Part shown: piece after piece, positions 25,908 to 34,155 of the stretch
How positions within the stretch are numbered: the first letter of the stretch is position 1
How the letters are laid out: every line of letters starts with the position of its first letter
DNA from: Hufsiella ginkgonis
GTDB lineage: Bacteria > Bacteroidota > Bacteroidia > Sphingobacteriales > Sphingobacteriaceae
NCBI RefSeq assembly: GCF_009834915.1
Contig: NZ_WVHS01000003.1
Coordinates: forward strand, 310,001 to 374,000
Reading direction: 5' to 3'
Length of the DNA: 64,000 nucleotides
Position numbers and translations under genes: made by a program
Notes under the pieces: generated by a model
The model's input: the letters and a program-made list of their open reading frames with translations, nothing else
Databases searched by the model: none
Told to the model about the DNA's origin: nothing

Positions 25908-27563
25908 ATGAAAACACAAAAAAAGGCAATGGTAGTATGTCTCTTCTTACTCTCATTGGGATGCAAAAAAGAGATCCGGACAGTTGACCCGGGAGAAAAC
26001 AAAAACGTGTTAAACGCAAAAAACGGCAACGCTAAAATCGCGGCGATCAGCCACATCGGTGGTCTGCTGCATACGGAAGCCGATTTTGAGCGTATGCGGG
26101 TAAAGGTGAATGCCAACGCGCAGCCGTGGAAAGGCAGTTACGACCTCCTGGCAGCATCGGAGTATTCGGCGTCTACGTGGACATCACACGCTACCTCCAT
26201 CATTATCCGCGGGGGCACCGGCGACAACGTGGCAACTTTATACCGCGACGTTGCCGCCGCCTACCAGAATGCCCTGCTCTGGAAGATCACCGGCAATACG
26301 GCGCATGGAGATGCCGCGCGCGACATCCTGAACGGCTGGGGGAGCACGCTGACACAGATCAACGGCAATGCCGACCGATTTTTAGCGGCAGGCATTTTCG
26401 GCTACCAGCTGGCCAATACCGCTGAAATGATGCGGGGCTACAGCGGCTTTAACGTTGCGGCATTTCAAACGATGCTGCTCAACGTTTTTTACGTGAGAAA
26501 TAATGATTTCCTGGTGAACCACAACACTGCCTGCATCACCAATTACTGGGCAAACTGGGATCTTTGCAACATGGCATCGATCCTGGCGATCGGCGTTTTT
26601 TGCGACGACCAGGCAAAAGTCGATCAGGCCATCAACTATTTCAAAACGGGCGCAGGAAATGGCGCGATCATGAACGCCGTTCCTTTCCTGCACGCGGGCG
26701 GGTTGGGGCAGTGGCAGGAGAGCGGCCGCGACCAGGGACATTGCCTGCTGGGCGTAGGCCTGATGGGATCGTTCTGCGAAATGGCCTGGAACCAGGGCCT
26801 GGATATGTACGGCTATAGTAGCAGCCGTTTTATGCAGGGCGCAGAATATGTGGCCAGCTATAACAATGGCAATACCGTGCCTTTTACCACCTATAACTGG
26901 GGCAGTGGCACTAACTGCGCGCCGATGTCGCAAACCGTAATTTCTGCCGCCGGGCGGGGAGAGCTCAGGCCGATCTACGAGATGATCTATAACCATTACG
27001 CCAACCGGATGGGGCAGCCTGTTCCCAACAGCTCGGCGCGTGCCGCACTGCACCGGCCAGAAGGCGGTCCGGGCGGGCATGCTACTACGTTTGACCAGCC
27101 AGGCTATGGCTCGCTCACTTTTTACCGGGACGCAAGCACGCGTCCCATTGCCAATGGCACTTACAGCCTTAAAAGTCGTGCAACCGGCAAAATGCTCGAT
27201 AACCTGGGCGCCACCACCAATGGTGCTGTAATGGGACAGTGGGCAGACGGTACCAGCAACAACCAGAAATGGGTAGTTACCTACGCTAACGGTTACTATA
27301 AGCTAAGCTGTGTTACCGGCGGGAGATACCTCGATAGCGGGGGCAACACGACCAACGGCTCTACCGTGGTGCAATGGGCAAGCGGCAGCAGCATCAACCA
27401 GCAATGGAGCATCGTAGACGTGGGCGGTGGTTATTACAAGATATTTAACCGGGCCAATGGCAAATGCCTCGACACCGGCGGCGGCACTACAGACGGGTCG
27501 CAAATGAAATTTTACCCCACCAGTACCAGCAACAACCTGCAATGGAGCTTTGTGGCACCTTAA
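25908..27563 (+). CDS. Alginate-lyase-fold lipoprotein with ricin-type (CBM13-like) domain
   Basis: This 551-residue protein has a lipoprotein signal (L-S-L-G-C). An (alpha/alpha)-toroid domain of the alginate lyase type (PF05426-like, about 45-400) includes the conserved Q-E-S-G-R-D-Q-G-H segment, the N-H-N-T-A-C-I-T-N-Y-W-A-N-W-D stretch and Y-N-N-G-N-T-V-P-F. A C-terminal beta-trefoil (about 415-551) shows three Q-x-W-type repeats (NNQKW, INQQW, NLQW) of the ricin/CBM13 kind and should bind carbohydrate. Families with this fold (PL5, PL38 and unclassified) cleave alginate, glucuronan or other uronans by elimination. Together with GH88 it implies a uronate-containing substrate. It heads a three-gene operon. 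Lyase activity is inferred. Confidence 0.85.
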   Translation: MKTQKKAMVVCLFLLSLGCKKEIRTVDPGENKNVLNAKNGNAKIAAISHIGGLLHTEADFERMRVKVNANAQPWKGSYDLLAASEYSASTWTSHATSIIIRGGTGDNVATLYRDVAAAYQNALLWKITGNTAHGDAARDILNGWGSTLTQINGNADRFLAAGIFGYQLANTAEMMRGYSGFNVAAFQTMLLNVFYVRNNDFLVNHNTACITNYWANWDLCNMASILAIGVFCDDQAKVDQAINYFKTGAGNGAIMNAVPFLHAGGLGQWQESGRDQGHCLLGVGLMGSFCEMAWNQGLDMYGYSSSRFMQGAEYVASYNNGNTVPFTTYNWGSGTNCAPMSQTVISAAGRGELRPIYEMIYNHYANRMGQPVPNSSARAALHRPEGGPGGHATTFDQPGYGSLTFYRDASTRPIANGTYSLKSRATGKMLDNLGATTNGAVMGQWADGTSNNQKWVVTYANGYYKLSCVTGGRYLDSGGNTTNGSTVVQWASGSSINQQWSIVDVGGGYYKIFNRANGKCLDTGGGTTDGSQMKFYPTSTSNNLQWSFVAP

Positions 27564-27632
27564 ATACCTAGCGGGAGCGAGTTTGCCACATAAAATCAGC
27601 AATTTAGGGTGTCCGATTATAAATACAGACCA

Positions 27633-28658
27633 ATGATTAACATGACCACTACTTTTCACCGGCTGCTCCTGGTTGTTTCCTGGCTTTTTATAGGGCAAAC
27701 CGCTTTCGCGCAAAAGCCCGCTGCCATTTACCCTGGCGAACTTTGGCCCGATAGCGAAGGCAACCACATACAGGCACATGGCGGCGGCATCCTCAAGATC
27801 AAAAAAACCTATTACTGGTATGGTGAAGAACGCCGGAAAGGCCTCGACCCCGATTTCAGGTACGTTAGCTGTTATGCATCTGACGACCTGGTGCACTGGA
27901 AATTTAAAGGCGATGCGCTCAAGCTCTCCGAACCCGACAGTGCCGGCAAAACCTGGGTGCTCGAACGTCCCAAAGTATTTTACAACGGCAAAACGAAGAA
28001 GTTCGTGATGTACTTCCACCTCGACGGACCCGGCCCGGAAGGAGGGCGGTCATCATACAAGCTTGCACGGGTAGGTACCGCCATCAGCGATAAGCCGGAA
28101 GGTCCGTTCACATATGTGAGGAGCTTCCGGCCTCTCGGCCTCGAAAGCCGGGATATCGGGCAGTTTGTAGACGATGACGGCTCGGCCTACCTGGTGTTCG
28201 AGAGCAGGCCCTCGAAAGGCTTCTACATTGCCAGTCTGTCTGCAGATTACCTGAACGTGGAAAAAGAAGTGAGCTTTATCAGATCGCCGTTGGAGGGAGG
28301 CGCCATCGTGCATTATGAAGGGCTGTATTATGCCATCGGCTCTGCATTAACGGGCTGGCGCGCCAATCCCAATAAATACGCTACCGCCACCTCGCTGGCA
28401 GGGCCCTGGTCTGAATTTACAGACATTGCGCCGCCGGAAGCCAATACCTACGGATCCCAATCGACCATGATGGTGAAGGTGACGGGTACCAAAACCACTA
28501 CTGTGATCTTCCTGGCGGATATCTGGAAACCCGCTACCCAATGGGATTCCCGCTACCTGTGGATGCCGTTGGAGATCGGCGGCGGCAAACTGCGGCTGCC
28601 CGCACCCCGCCCATGGACGCTGAATATTAAAACCGGCGAAGCAGCCATTATTCCCTGA
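27633..28658 (+). CDS. GH43_24-like glycoside hydrolase, secreted
   Basis: I chose the ATG at 27633; a GTG at 27609 and an ATG at 27642 are alternatives. A signal peptide ends in AFAQ. The propeller lacks the usual N-terminal D-P-x-x-F catalytic motif. Instead it has Q-A-H-G-G-G-I-L-K-I-K-K-T-Y-Y-W-Y-G-E, as in GH43 subfamily 24 exo-beta-1,3-galactanases, in which the standard base is known to be missing. W-V-L-E-R-P-K and S-R-D-I-G-Q-F-V-D-D-D-G segments follow the same pattern. The subfamily trims beta-1,3-galactan backbones of arabinogalactan. It sits between two lyase-fold genes and starts 69 bp after the first. Confidence 0.8.
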   Translation: MINMTTTFHRLLLVVSWLFIGQTAFAQKPAAIYPGELWPDSEGNHIQAHGGGILKIKKTYYWYGEERRKGLDPDFRYVSCYASDDLVHWKFKGDALKLSEPDSAGKTWVLERPKVFYNGKTKKFVMYFHLDGPGPEGGRSSYKLARVGTAISDKPEGPFTYVRSFRPLGLESRDIGQFVDDDGSAYLVFESRPSKGFYIASLSADYLNVEKEVSFIRSPLEGGAIVHYEGLYYAIGSALTGWRANPNKYATATSLAGPWSEFTDIAPPEANTYGSQSTMMVKVTGTKTTTVIFLADIWKPATQWDSRYLWMPLEIGGGKLRLPAPRPWTLNIKTGEAAIIP

Positions 28659-28669
28659 GAATACCACGT

Positions 28670-30682
28670 ATGAAATTAAAGAATCCCCTGCTCGCCCTTT
28701 TTATATTGTTGTACGGCTATTTTTCTGCCGCGGCACAGGAGCAGGTTTTTGTTCATCCTGGCTTGCTTCACGCGAAGGAGGACCTCGAACGTATGAGAAA
28801 CGCCGTAGCGGAGAAGGAGGAACCCGTTTTTTCAGGGTTCATGGTCTTTAAGCAGAATGCGGTTTCGCAGTTTACCTACCAGCTGAAAGGCCCCCTGCCG
28901 GTGGTCGGCCGCAATCCGACAGTGGGTCAGGGCGATTATGATGCGGACGCCAACGCCGCTCATCAGAATGCGCTGATGTGGGCGATCACCGGTGATAAGC
29001 GATACGCCGCCAAGGCCATCGAGATCCTGGATGCGTGGTCGTCTGTACTCAAGTCTGTCACCGGGCGCGATGCGGTATTGATGGCAGGGTTAGGCCCCTT
29101 TAAAATGGTGAATGCAGCCGAGCTCATCCGGTACACCAATGCAGGGTGGTCGCAGGCGGGGATATTGCAGGCAGAGAAACATTTTAAAGAGGTGATTTAC
29201 CCGGTCGTTAAAGATTTTGCGCCTTTTGCCAATGGGAACTGGGACGCTGCCGCCATCAAAACGGTGATGTCGATCGGCGTTTTCTGTAACGATAGGGCTC
29301 TCTTCGAGCGGGCGCTGCGGTATTATGTAAACGGATGGGGCAACGGTATGCTCACCAATTACGTGATAAACGAAGCCGGCCAGGTGCAGGAAAGCGGCCG
29401 CGACCAGGCGCATACCCAACTCGGCATCGCCCTGCTGGGCGATTGCTCAGAAATTGCATGGCACCAGGGCCTGGACCTGTACGCTTACGCGGGCAACCGG
29501 CTGTTGAAAGGATTCGAGTACACTGCCCGTTATAACCTGGGTAACGAGGTGCCTTTTGAGCATACACTGGACAGGACCGGAAAATACGAGCATTTTAAGC
29601 CCTCAACCCAGGCCCGGGGCAACCTGCGCGCCGTTTATGAACAGATCTATAATCACTACGTAAGGCGGAAAGGAATGGCGGCGCCCTTTACCGGGCAGGC
29701 GGCAGCGAAGCTTCGCCCCGAAGGCCCGGGCAATCCCGGTGCGGACCATCCCGGCTACGGAACCCTGTTCTATAGCCGTCCCGCTGAACATTCAGCGGAT
29801 AAACCCGTTTTAACGCCGGCGGCTCCGGGGGCATTATTTGCCGAAGGATCGGCGGAGCACGTTAAGTTATCCTGGGTCGCTTCCATCGGCGCAACAAGCT
29901 ATACCATAAAAAGAGCAGTAAAGGCTGCGGGCCCTTTTACGGTTATCGCAAAAAACATTGCCGGTGAGGGCTATACGGACAAACAGGTGAAGTCTTCAAC
30001 CACCTATTATTACCGGGTATCGGCGTCGGCCGACGGCCGGAACAGTGCGGATTCTTATCCGGCAGGTGCTTCGGCAGGGTTGCCGTCGCCCTGGAAAACC
30101 GCGCCGGTAGGCGCCGGCCTTTTTGCGGGTACCGCGCAGTATGATGGCGCTGTCTTCAGCCTTTCGGGATGGGGAGCGGGTGCCGACAGCTTGAAAGATG
30201 CTTTTCAGTTCACCTGGTTCGACCTCGCCGGCGACGGCAGTCTGACCGTAAGATACGTTCCCCAGCTTAGCTCTCAATTTACCCGCTTTGGCATCATGAT
30301 GCGGGAATCGCTGCATGACAATGCCCCGCAAGCGTCGTTGTGGGTATACCCCGGGAAAACAGACCAGTTAGAAGCGCCCGCCTGGCATACACGCCTGCTA
30401 AGCAGGGAAGCAACGGGTGGCGTGGCGAAAATAATTGGGCAAACCGGGCCATTGTCTGCGCCTGCCGTAACCTATGGACGTTTAACGGGATACTACTGGC
30501 TCCGGCTGGTAAGAAAAGGTGCCCTGATCACCGCATTTATCTCTTATAATGGCACGAAATGGCGCGAAGCCGGCCGGTTCACAACCCATTTGAGCGGCAG
30601 CCTGCTGGCCGGACCAGCCATCGCTTCGGGCATGAAAAACAGCACCACGGTGAGGTTCGACCAGGTAACGATCGAAAAGTAA
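28670..30682 (+). CDS. Alginate-lyase-fold protein with Fn3-like and concanavalin-like domains
   Basis: This 670-residue secreted protein has a signal peptide ending in AAAQ. Its N-terminal (alpha/alpha)-toroid domain (about 25-360) is a clear paralogue of the one at 25908: Q-E-S-G-R-D-Q-A-H aligns with Q-E-S-G-R-D-Q-G-H, and Y-N-L-G-N-E-V-P-F with Y-N-N-G-N-T-V-P-F. The N-H-N-T-A-C stretch is replaced by F-A-N-G-N-W-D, so the active sites differ. A fibronectin type III-like domain (about 380-465, YTIKRA...TTYYYRVSA) and a C-terminal concanavalin-like domain (about 480-670) follow in place of the ricin domain. It starts 11 bp after the GH43_24-like gene. Probable role: second lyase or substrate-capturing protein. 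Confidence 0.85.
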   Translation: MKLKNPLLALFILLYGYFSAAAQEQVFVHPGLLHAKEDLERMRNAVAEKEEPVFSGFMVFKQNAVSQFTYQLKGPLPVVGRNPTVGQGDYDADANAAHQNALMWAITGDKRYAAKAIEILDAWSSVLKSVTGRDAVLMAGLGPFKMVNAAELIRYTNAGWSQAGILQAEKHFKEVIYPVVKDFAPFANGNWDAAAIKTVMSIGVFCNDRALFERALRYYVNGWGNGMLTNYVINEAGQVQESGRDQAHTQLGIALLGDCSEIAWHQGLDLYAYAGNRLLKGFEYTARYNLGNEVPFEHTLDRTGKYEHFKPSTQARGNLRAVYEQIYNHYVRRKGMAAPFTGQAAAKLRPEGPGNPGADHPGYGTLFYSRPAEHSADKPVLTPAAPGALFAEGSAEHVKLSWVASIGATSYTIKRAVKAAGPFTVIAKNIAGEGYTDKQVKSSTTYYYRVSASADGRNSADSYPAGASAGLPSPWKTAPVGAGLFAGTAQYDGAVFSLSGWGAGADSLKDAFQFTWFDLAGDGSLTVRYVPQLSSQFTRFGIMMRESLHDNAPQASLWVYPGKTDQLEAPAWHTRLLSREATGGVAKIIGQTGPLSAPAVTYGRLTGYYWLRLVRKGALITAFISYNGTKWREAGRFTTHLSGSLLAGPAIASGMKNSTTVRFDQVTIEK

Positions 30683-30728
30683 TGCCATAGCTTTCGCGCT
30701 GCTATCCTGTATGATCTTCTTAAATTCT

Positions 30729-30852
30729 ACTAAACCGCTTTAAATTAAAAATAAGGCGGTTTTTGGCTGAAATGAGCCCTTTAATTGGATGATTTGTATC
30801 CCACGCTACCGCTAAATATCCTTCAAATTAGCCCTCGTTAACCCACGTTAAC
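30729..30852 (+). promoter_or_regulatory. 124-bp conserved module, copy B (upstream of susC)
   Basis: This is the second copy of the three-block module, with the same 46- and 33-base spacings as at 20309-20432. Blocks are at 30729-30744, 30791-30802 and 30836-30852; the third reads CGTTAA-ccca-CGTTAAC with the same 10-base period. It lies 160 bp before the first susC, with a GAGTATAAA box in between. A binding region of the HTCS output domain plus a promoter is the simplest reading. The 330-bp gap 30683-31012 is therefore accounted for by a terminator, this module and the box. Confidence 0.7.
30732..30764 (+). terminator. Terminator-like hairpin after the lyase operon
   Basis: AAACCGC (30732-30738) pairs with GCGGTTT (30756-30762), followed by more Ts. 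The loop is long (17 bases) and A/T-rich, which weakens the case. It overlaps the first block of the 124-bp module. Confidence 0.45.
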
Positions 30853-30943
30853 AACAGCGTTTTGCCGCATAAACCAGCAACTAACCGGGCGGACCGCTGC
30901 ATGAAGGAGACATGTTCCACCAGCTGTTTTTTTCGTGCACGGT

Positions 30944-30972
30944 GAGTATAAAATGCGGCACAACCTGTCTTT
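30944..30972 (+). promoter_or_regulatory. GAGTATAAA-N12-CTGTCTTT box upstream of susC
   Basis: This plus-strand copy lies 40 bp before the susC start and 91 bp after the 124-bp module. It is the only transcription unit with both elements in tandem, suggesting two layers of control for the transport operon. Confidence 0.8.
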
Positions 30973-31012
30973 ACCATCATAAATCACTAACCAAAATTAA
31001 CCGTGTAAACAA

Positions 31013-34000
31013 ATGAGTCAATTTTACAAAAAATGTATCCTGGCTGTTTTCCTGGTCGCGCTGATCACCGGCAATACAACCCGGTCGTCGGCCCAAACAC
31101 CCGGCCGGGCGGTAGCAGATTCGGTGAGGGGAACGGTTGTGGACGACAACGGCAAACCACTGAGGGATGTTAAGATCACCAACCCCGCCACCGGCTCTTC
31201 TGCGCAAACAAACGAAGCCGGCATTTACGCCATCAGGGCAAATGCGGGGCAAACGCTTATTGCTGAGCTCCCGGGATTTTACCTGCAGGAGATCCGCATA
31301 AAGCAGGGAGGCAGTACCGTGGCGCAGCTCACCAAACGTTATTTAACCTCCTCGCTGGTCCCGGCAAATGCCGGAGGCAAGGCTAGTGTGGATGAGCGCG
31401 ACGGTTATGTAGAAGTACTGCACGGCCGCCAGCTGAAGAAAAACCTGCTCCAATCTGTAAGCACGGTAAGTACCAACCAGCTGGTTACTTCACCTTCGGC
31501 GCAGTTCCTGGCTGCGTTGCCGGGCCGGCTTATGGGGCTGAATATTGGGTTTACCAACGGTTCGCCGGGGCTCGACGGCAGCGGCCTGAGCTACAACGTG
31601 AGAACGGCCCGTGGCGCCAATATTATCCTGATTGACGGGGTACAACGCGGATACCTTTCCATAGACCCCGACCAGATCGAGTCTGTTTCAGTATTGAAAG
31701 ATGCGCTATCGACCGTGATGTTCGGGCAACGGTCGTCAAACGGTATCATTTCTATCGTTACTAAAAAGGGCGACCGGGGCACGCCCAGGCTTTCCTTTAA
31801 CGTACAATCGGCGTTTCAGCGCCCGTTGGCGCTGCCGAAACCGCTTAGCGCCGACCAATACGCCACCCTTTACAACGAGGCCCAGCAAAATGATGCGGGT
31901 GCGGCCGCCGTAACCCCCCGGTACTCGCAGGCAGATATCGACGCCTACCGCAATGGAACGGATCCTTACAACCGCCCGAATGTAGATTGGTACAATACCG
32001 TACTTAACGAGCAGTCCATGCTTACGCGGTACAATTTTAACGTGCAGGGGAGTGGTAAAGGATTCAGGTATTTTGTCGACCTGGACAACCTGAAAGAAAC
32101 CGGCCTGCTGAAAACCACTGACGCAAACGTATACAATACCAACGCGCAGGCAGACCGCTACATTGTAAGGACCAACCTCGGGGTCGACGTTACGCCAACT
32201 ACCCAGGTACAGCTGAACCTGTTCGGCAGGATCGGCAAGAATAACCAGCCTGGCGGCGGGACCTCCGGCATCCTGGCGTCGCTGGTAAATACGCCCCGCA
32301 ATGCGTACCCGGTGTTTAACGCCGACGGCTCCCTCGCAGGTACCAGTGCGTACGGGCAGAATGTGAATATCTATGGACAATCCGTAAGTCGCGGTTACCA
32401 GTTCCAAGACGTGCGTGACATGGCGGTCGACCTCCAGGTTACGCAAAAGCTTGATTTTGCTTTGCCCGGTTTATACCTGAGGGCCCAGGGAACGTATAAC
32501 AACTCCACGGTTTATAATACCACCCGGGCTAAAGATTTCGCGGTATTCCAACTGCAAACCAACGGCACTTATAATAAAATAGGCAACACCTCCGAACAGG
32601 GTAACTCCGGTTCGGCAGGCGACCGCACCATGGTCTCGTACCTGGAAGCGGCGTTGGGGTATGAGCATGCCTTCGGGAAGCACAACCTTAACGCCTTGGT
32701 ACTCGCCGACAGGCAAAGCACGCTGCCATATGCATCGGGTAACCTGCCGGAAAATTATACCGACCTGGCGGCGAGGATCACTTACAACTGGGACGATAAA
32801 TACATGGCCGAAGCAGCCGGAAGCTATGCGGGGTATAACTACTTCGCGCCGGATAAACGATGGTTCCCTTTTGGCGCCGTGGGACTTGGCTGGAATGTTC
32901 ACCGGGAAGCGTTTATGCAGGAGCATGCAGCGTTTATCAGTAACCTGAAGCTGCGCGCGACCTACGGGCTTACCGGGCAGGCGAACGCCGGTTACTTCAC
33001 CTACATCCAGACGTATTGGACACCCAGCAGCAATACCAATAATAATGATGGCTATTATTTCGGCAGCACCGGCGTGGGCGTAGAACGATCCACCGGTCAG
33101 AACGCCCTCACTAACCCCGCGCTCGAGCCTGAAAAGGCTAAAAAAGCGAATGCAGGCATCGATCTCGGGCTGTTCGGTAATAAGTTCACGCTGACCGCGG
33201 AATATTTTAAGAACAAATTTTTCGACCTGGTGGGGTCTCCCGGCACCCAAACTACCCTGCTGGGAACAGGATTCCCTTCTAAGAACATCCAGAAATTCGA
33301 TTATTGGGGGCACGAGCTTTCTGCTGCCTGGCAAAGCAAGGTGCGGAGCTTTAACTACTTTGTTACCGGCAATTTCTCCTATGTGCAGTCGAAGGTGGTG
33401 TTTAACGACGAAGTGCCCAAAGCCTACGAGTACCAGCGGGGCACGGGCAAACAGGTGAACCTCCTGTACGGATACGTGGCCACCGGGCTGTTCCAGAGCT
33501 ACGCGGAGATCAATGACCCTAAAACGGCCGTGTTCTCCTCCACGCCGCGGTCCACACTTCGCCCCGGCGATATCCGTTACAAAGACCTTAATGGCGATGG
33601 CGTGATAGACAATAACGACAACGGCGCCATCGGCAGCGGGAAACCCACCGTCTATTTCGGCGGCACGGCGGGCTTTAGTTACAAAGGGTTTGATGTAAGC
33701 GTGCTGGTACAGGGTACAGCGAACAGGCAGCTGGCGCTCGGCGGGCCTGCCGGTCAGAACGGCGACTTCTTTAACGGGTTCGGGAACGGCGGCAATAATA
33801 ACGCTTACGAGTACAACCTGGGCCGCTGGACCCCGCAAACCGCAGCTACCGCCACCGCTCCGCGTTTATGGTTGGGCAACAACGTGAACAACCAGCAGGT
33901 ATCCACATACTGGTTGCGGAACGCGGATTTCGTGAGATTAAAAAACGCGGAAATAGGGTATACTTTCCCGGTATACTTTAGCCGGAAGATCGGCATTCCC

Positions 34001-34144
34001 TCCCTGCGTGTCTTTTCCAATGGCTTAAACCTGGTCACCTGGTCTGAGCTGTTCGATATCCGCAAAGACATCGACCCGGAAGCCATGGGCGCAGCCTATC
34101 CCACCATGCGTGTTTTCAATTTTGGTGTAAACGCTAAGTTTTAA
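31013..34144 (+). CDS. SusC/RagA-family TonB-dependent receptor
   Basis: This 1043-residue outer-membrane receptor has a signal peptide, a carboxypeptidase-regulatory-like domain (about 38-100, VRGTVVDDNGKPLRDVKITN), a plug with I-I-L-I-D-G-V-Q-R-G and I-E-S-V-S-V-L-K-D-A motifs (about 200-235), then a 22-stranded barrel ending in F-N-F-G-V-N-A-K-F. The plug motif F-G-Q-R-S-S-N-G-I-I replaces the more usual Y-G-x-R-(A/G)-A-N-G. It lacks the extra N-terminal signalling domain that partners with anti-sigma factors, which fits the absence of a FecR gene. It imports oligosaccharides with the SusD that follows 11 bp downstream. It is the first gene of a SusC-SusD-SusC-SusD-CHRD operon. Confidence 0.95.
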   Translation: MSQFYKKCILAVFLVALITGNTTRSSAQTPGRAVADSVRGTVVDDNGKPLRDVKITNPATGSSAQTNEAGIYAIRANAGQTLIAELPGFYLQEIRIKQGGSTVAQLTKRYLTSSLVPANAGGKASVDERDGYVEVLHGRQLKKNLLQSVSTVSTNQLVTSPSAQFLAALPGRLMGLNIGFTNGSPGLDGSGLSYNVRTARGANIILIDGVQRGYLSIDPDQIESVSVLKDALSTVMFGQRSSNGIISIVTKKGDRGTPRLSFNVQSAFQRPLALPKPLSADQYATLYNEAQQNDAGAAAVTPRYSQADIDAYRNGTDPYNRPNVDWYNTVLNEQSMLTRYNFNVQGSGKGFRYFVDLDNLKETGLLKTTDANVYNTNAQADRYIVRTNLGVDVTPTTQVQLNLFGRIGKNNQPGGGTSGILASLVNTPRNAYPVFNADGSLAGTSAYGQNVNIYGQSVSRGYQFQDVRDMAVDLQVTQKLDFALPGLYLRAQGTYNNSTVYNTTRAKDFAVFQLQTNGTYNKIGNTSEQGNSGSAGDRTMVSYLEAALGYEHAFGKHNLNALVLADRQSTLPYASGNLPENYTDLAARITYNWDDKYMAEAAGSYAGYNYFAPDKRWFPFGAVGLGWNVHREAFMQEHAAFISNLKLRATYGLTGQANAGYFTYIQTYWTPSSNTNNNDGYYFGSTGVGVERSTGQNALTNPALEPEKAKKANAGIDLGLFGNKFTLTAEYFKNKFFDLVGSPGTQTTLLGTGFPSKNIQKFDYWGHELSAAWQSKVRSFNYFVTGNFSYVQSKVVFNDEVPKAYEYQRGTGKQVNLLYGYVATGLFQSYAEINDPKTAVFSSTPRSTLRPGDIRYKDLNGDGVIDNNDNGAIGSGKPTVYFGGTAGFSYKGFDVSVLVQGTANRQLALGGPAGQNGDFFNGFGNGGNNNAYEYNLGRWTPQTAATATAPRLWLGNNVNNQQVSTYWLRNADFVRLKNAEIGYTFPVYFSRKIGIPSLRVFSNGLNLVTWSELFDIRKDIDPEAMGAAYPTMRVFNFGVNAKF

Positions 34145-34155
34145 TCTCTTAAATC

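Noticed and set aside
31013-31400. FecA-type N-terminal signalling domain on the first SusC that could control the ECF factor
   Set aside because: Only a carboxypeptidase-regulatory-like domain is seen before the plug, and no FecR-type anti-sigma gene is present in the window.
32471-33838. Long minus-strand open frame (about 455 codons) opposite the first susC
   Set aside because: It is a shadow of the SusC barrel coding sequence; no domain and atypical composition.
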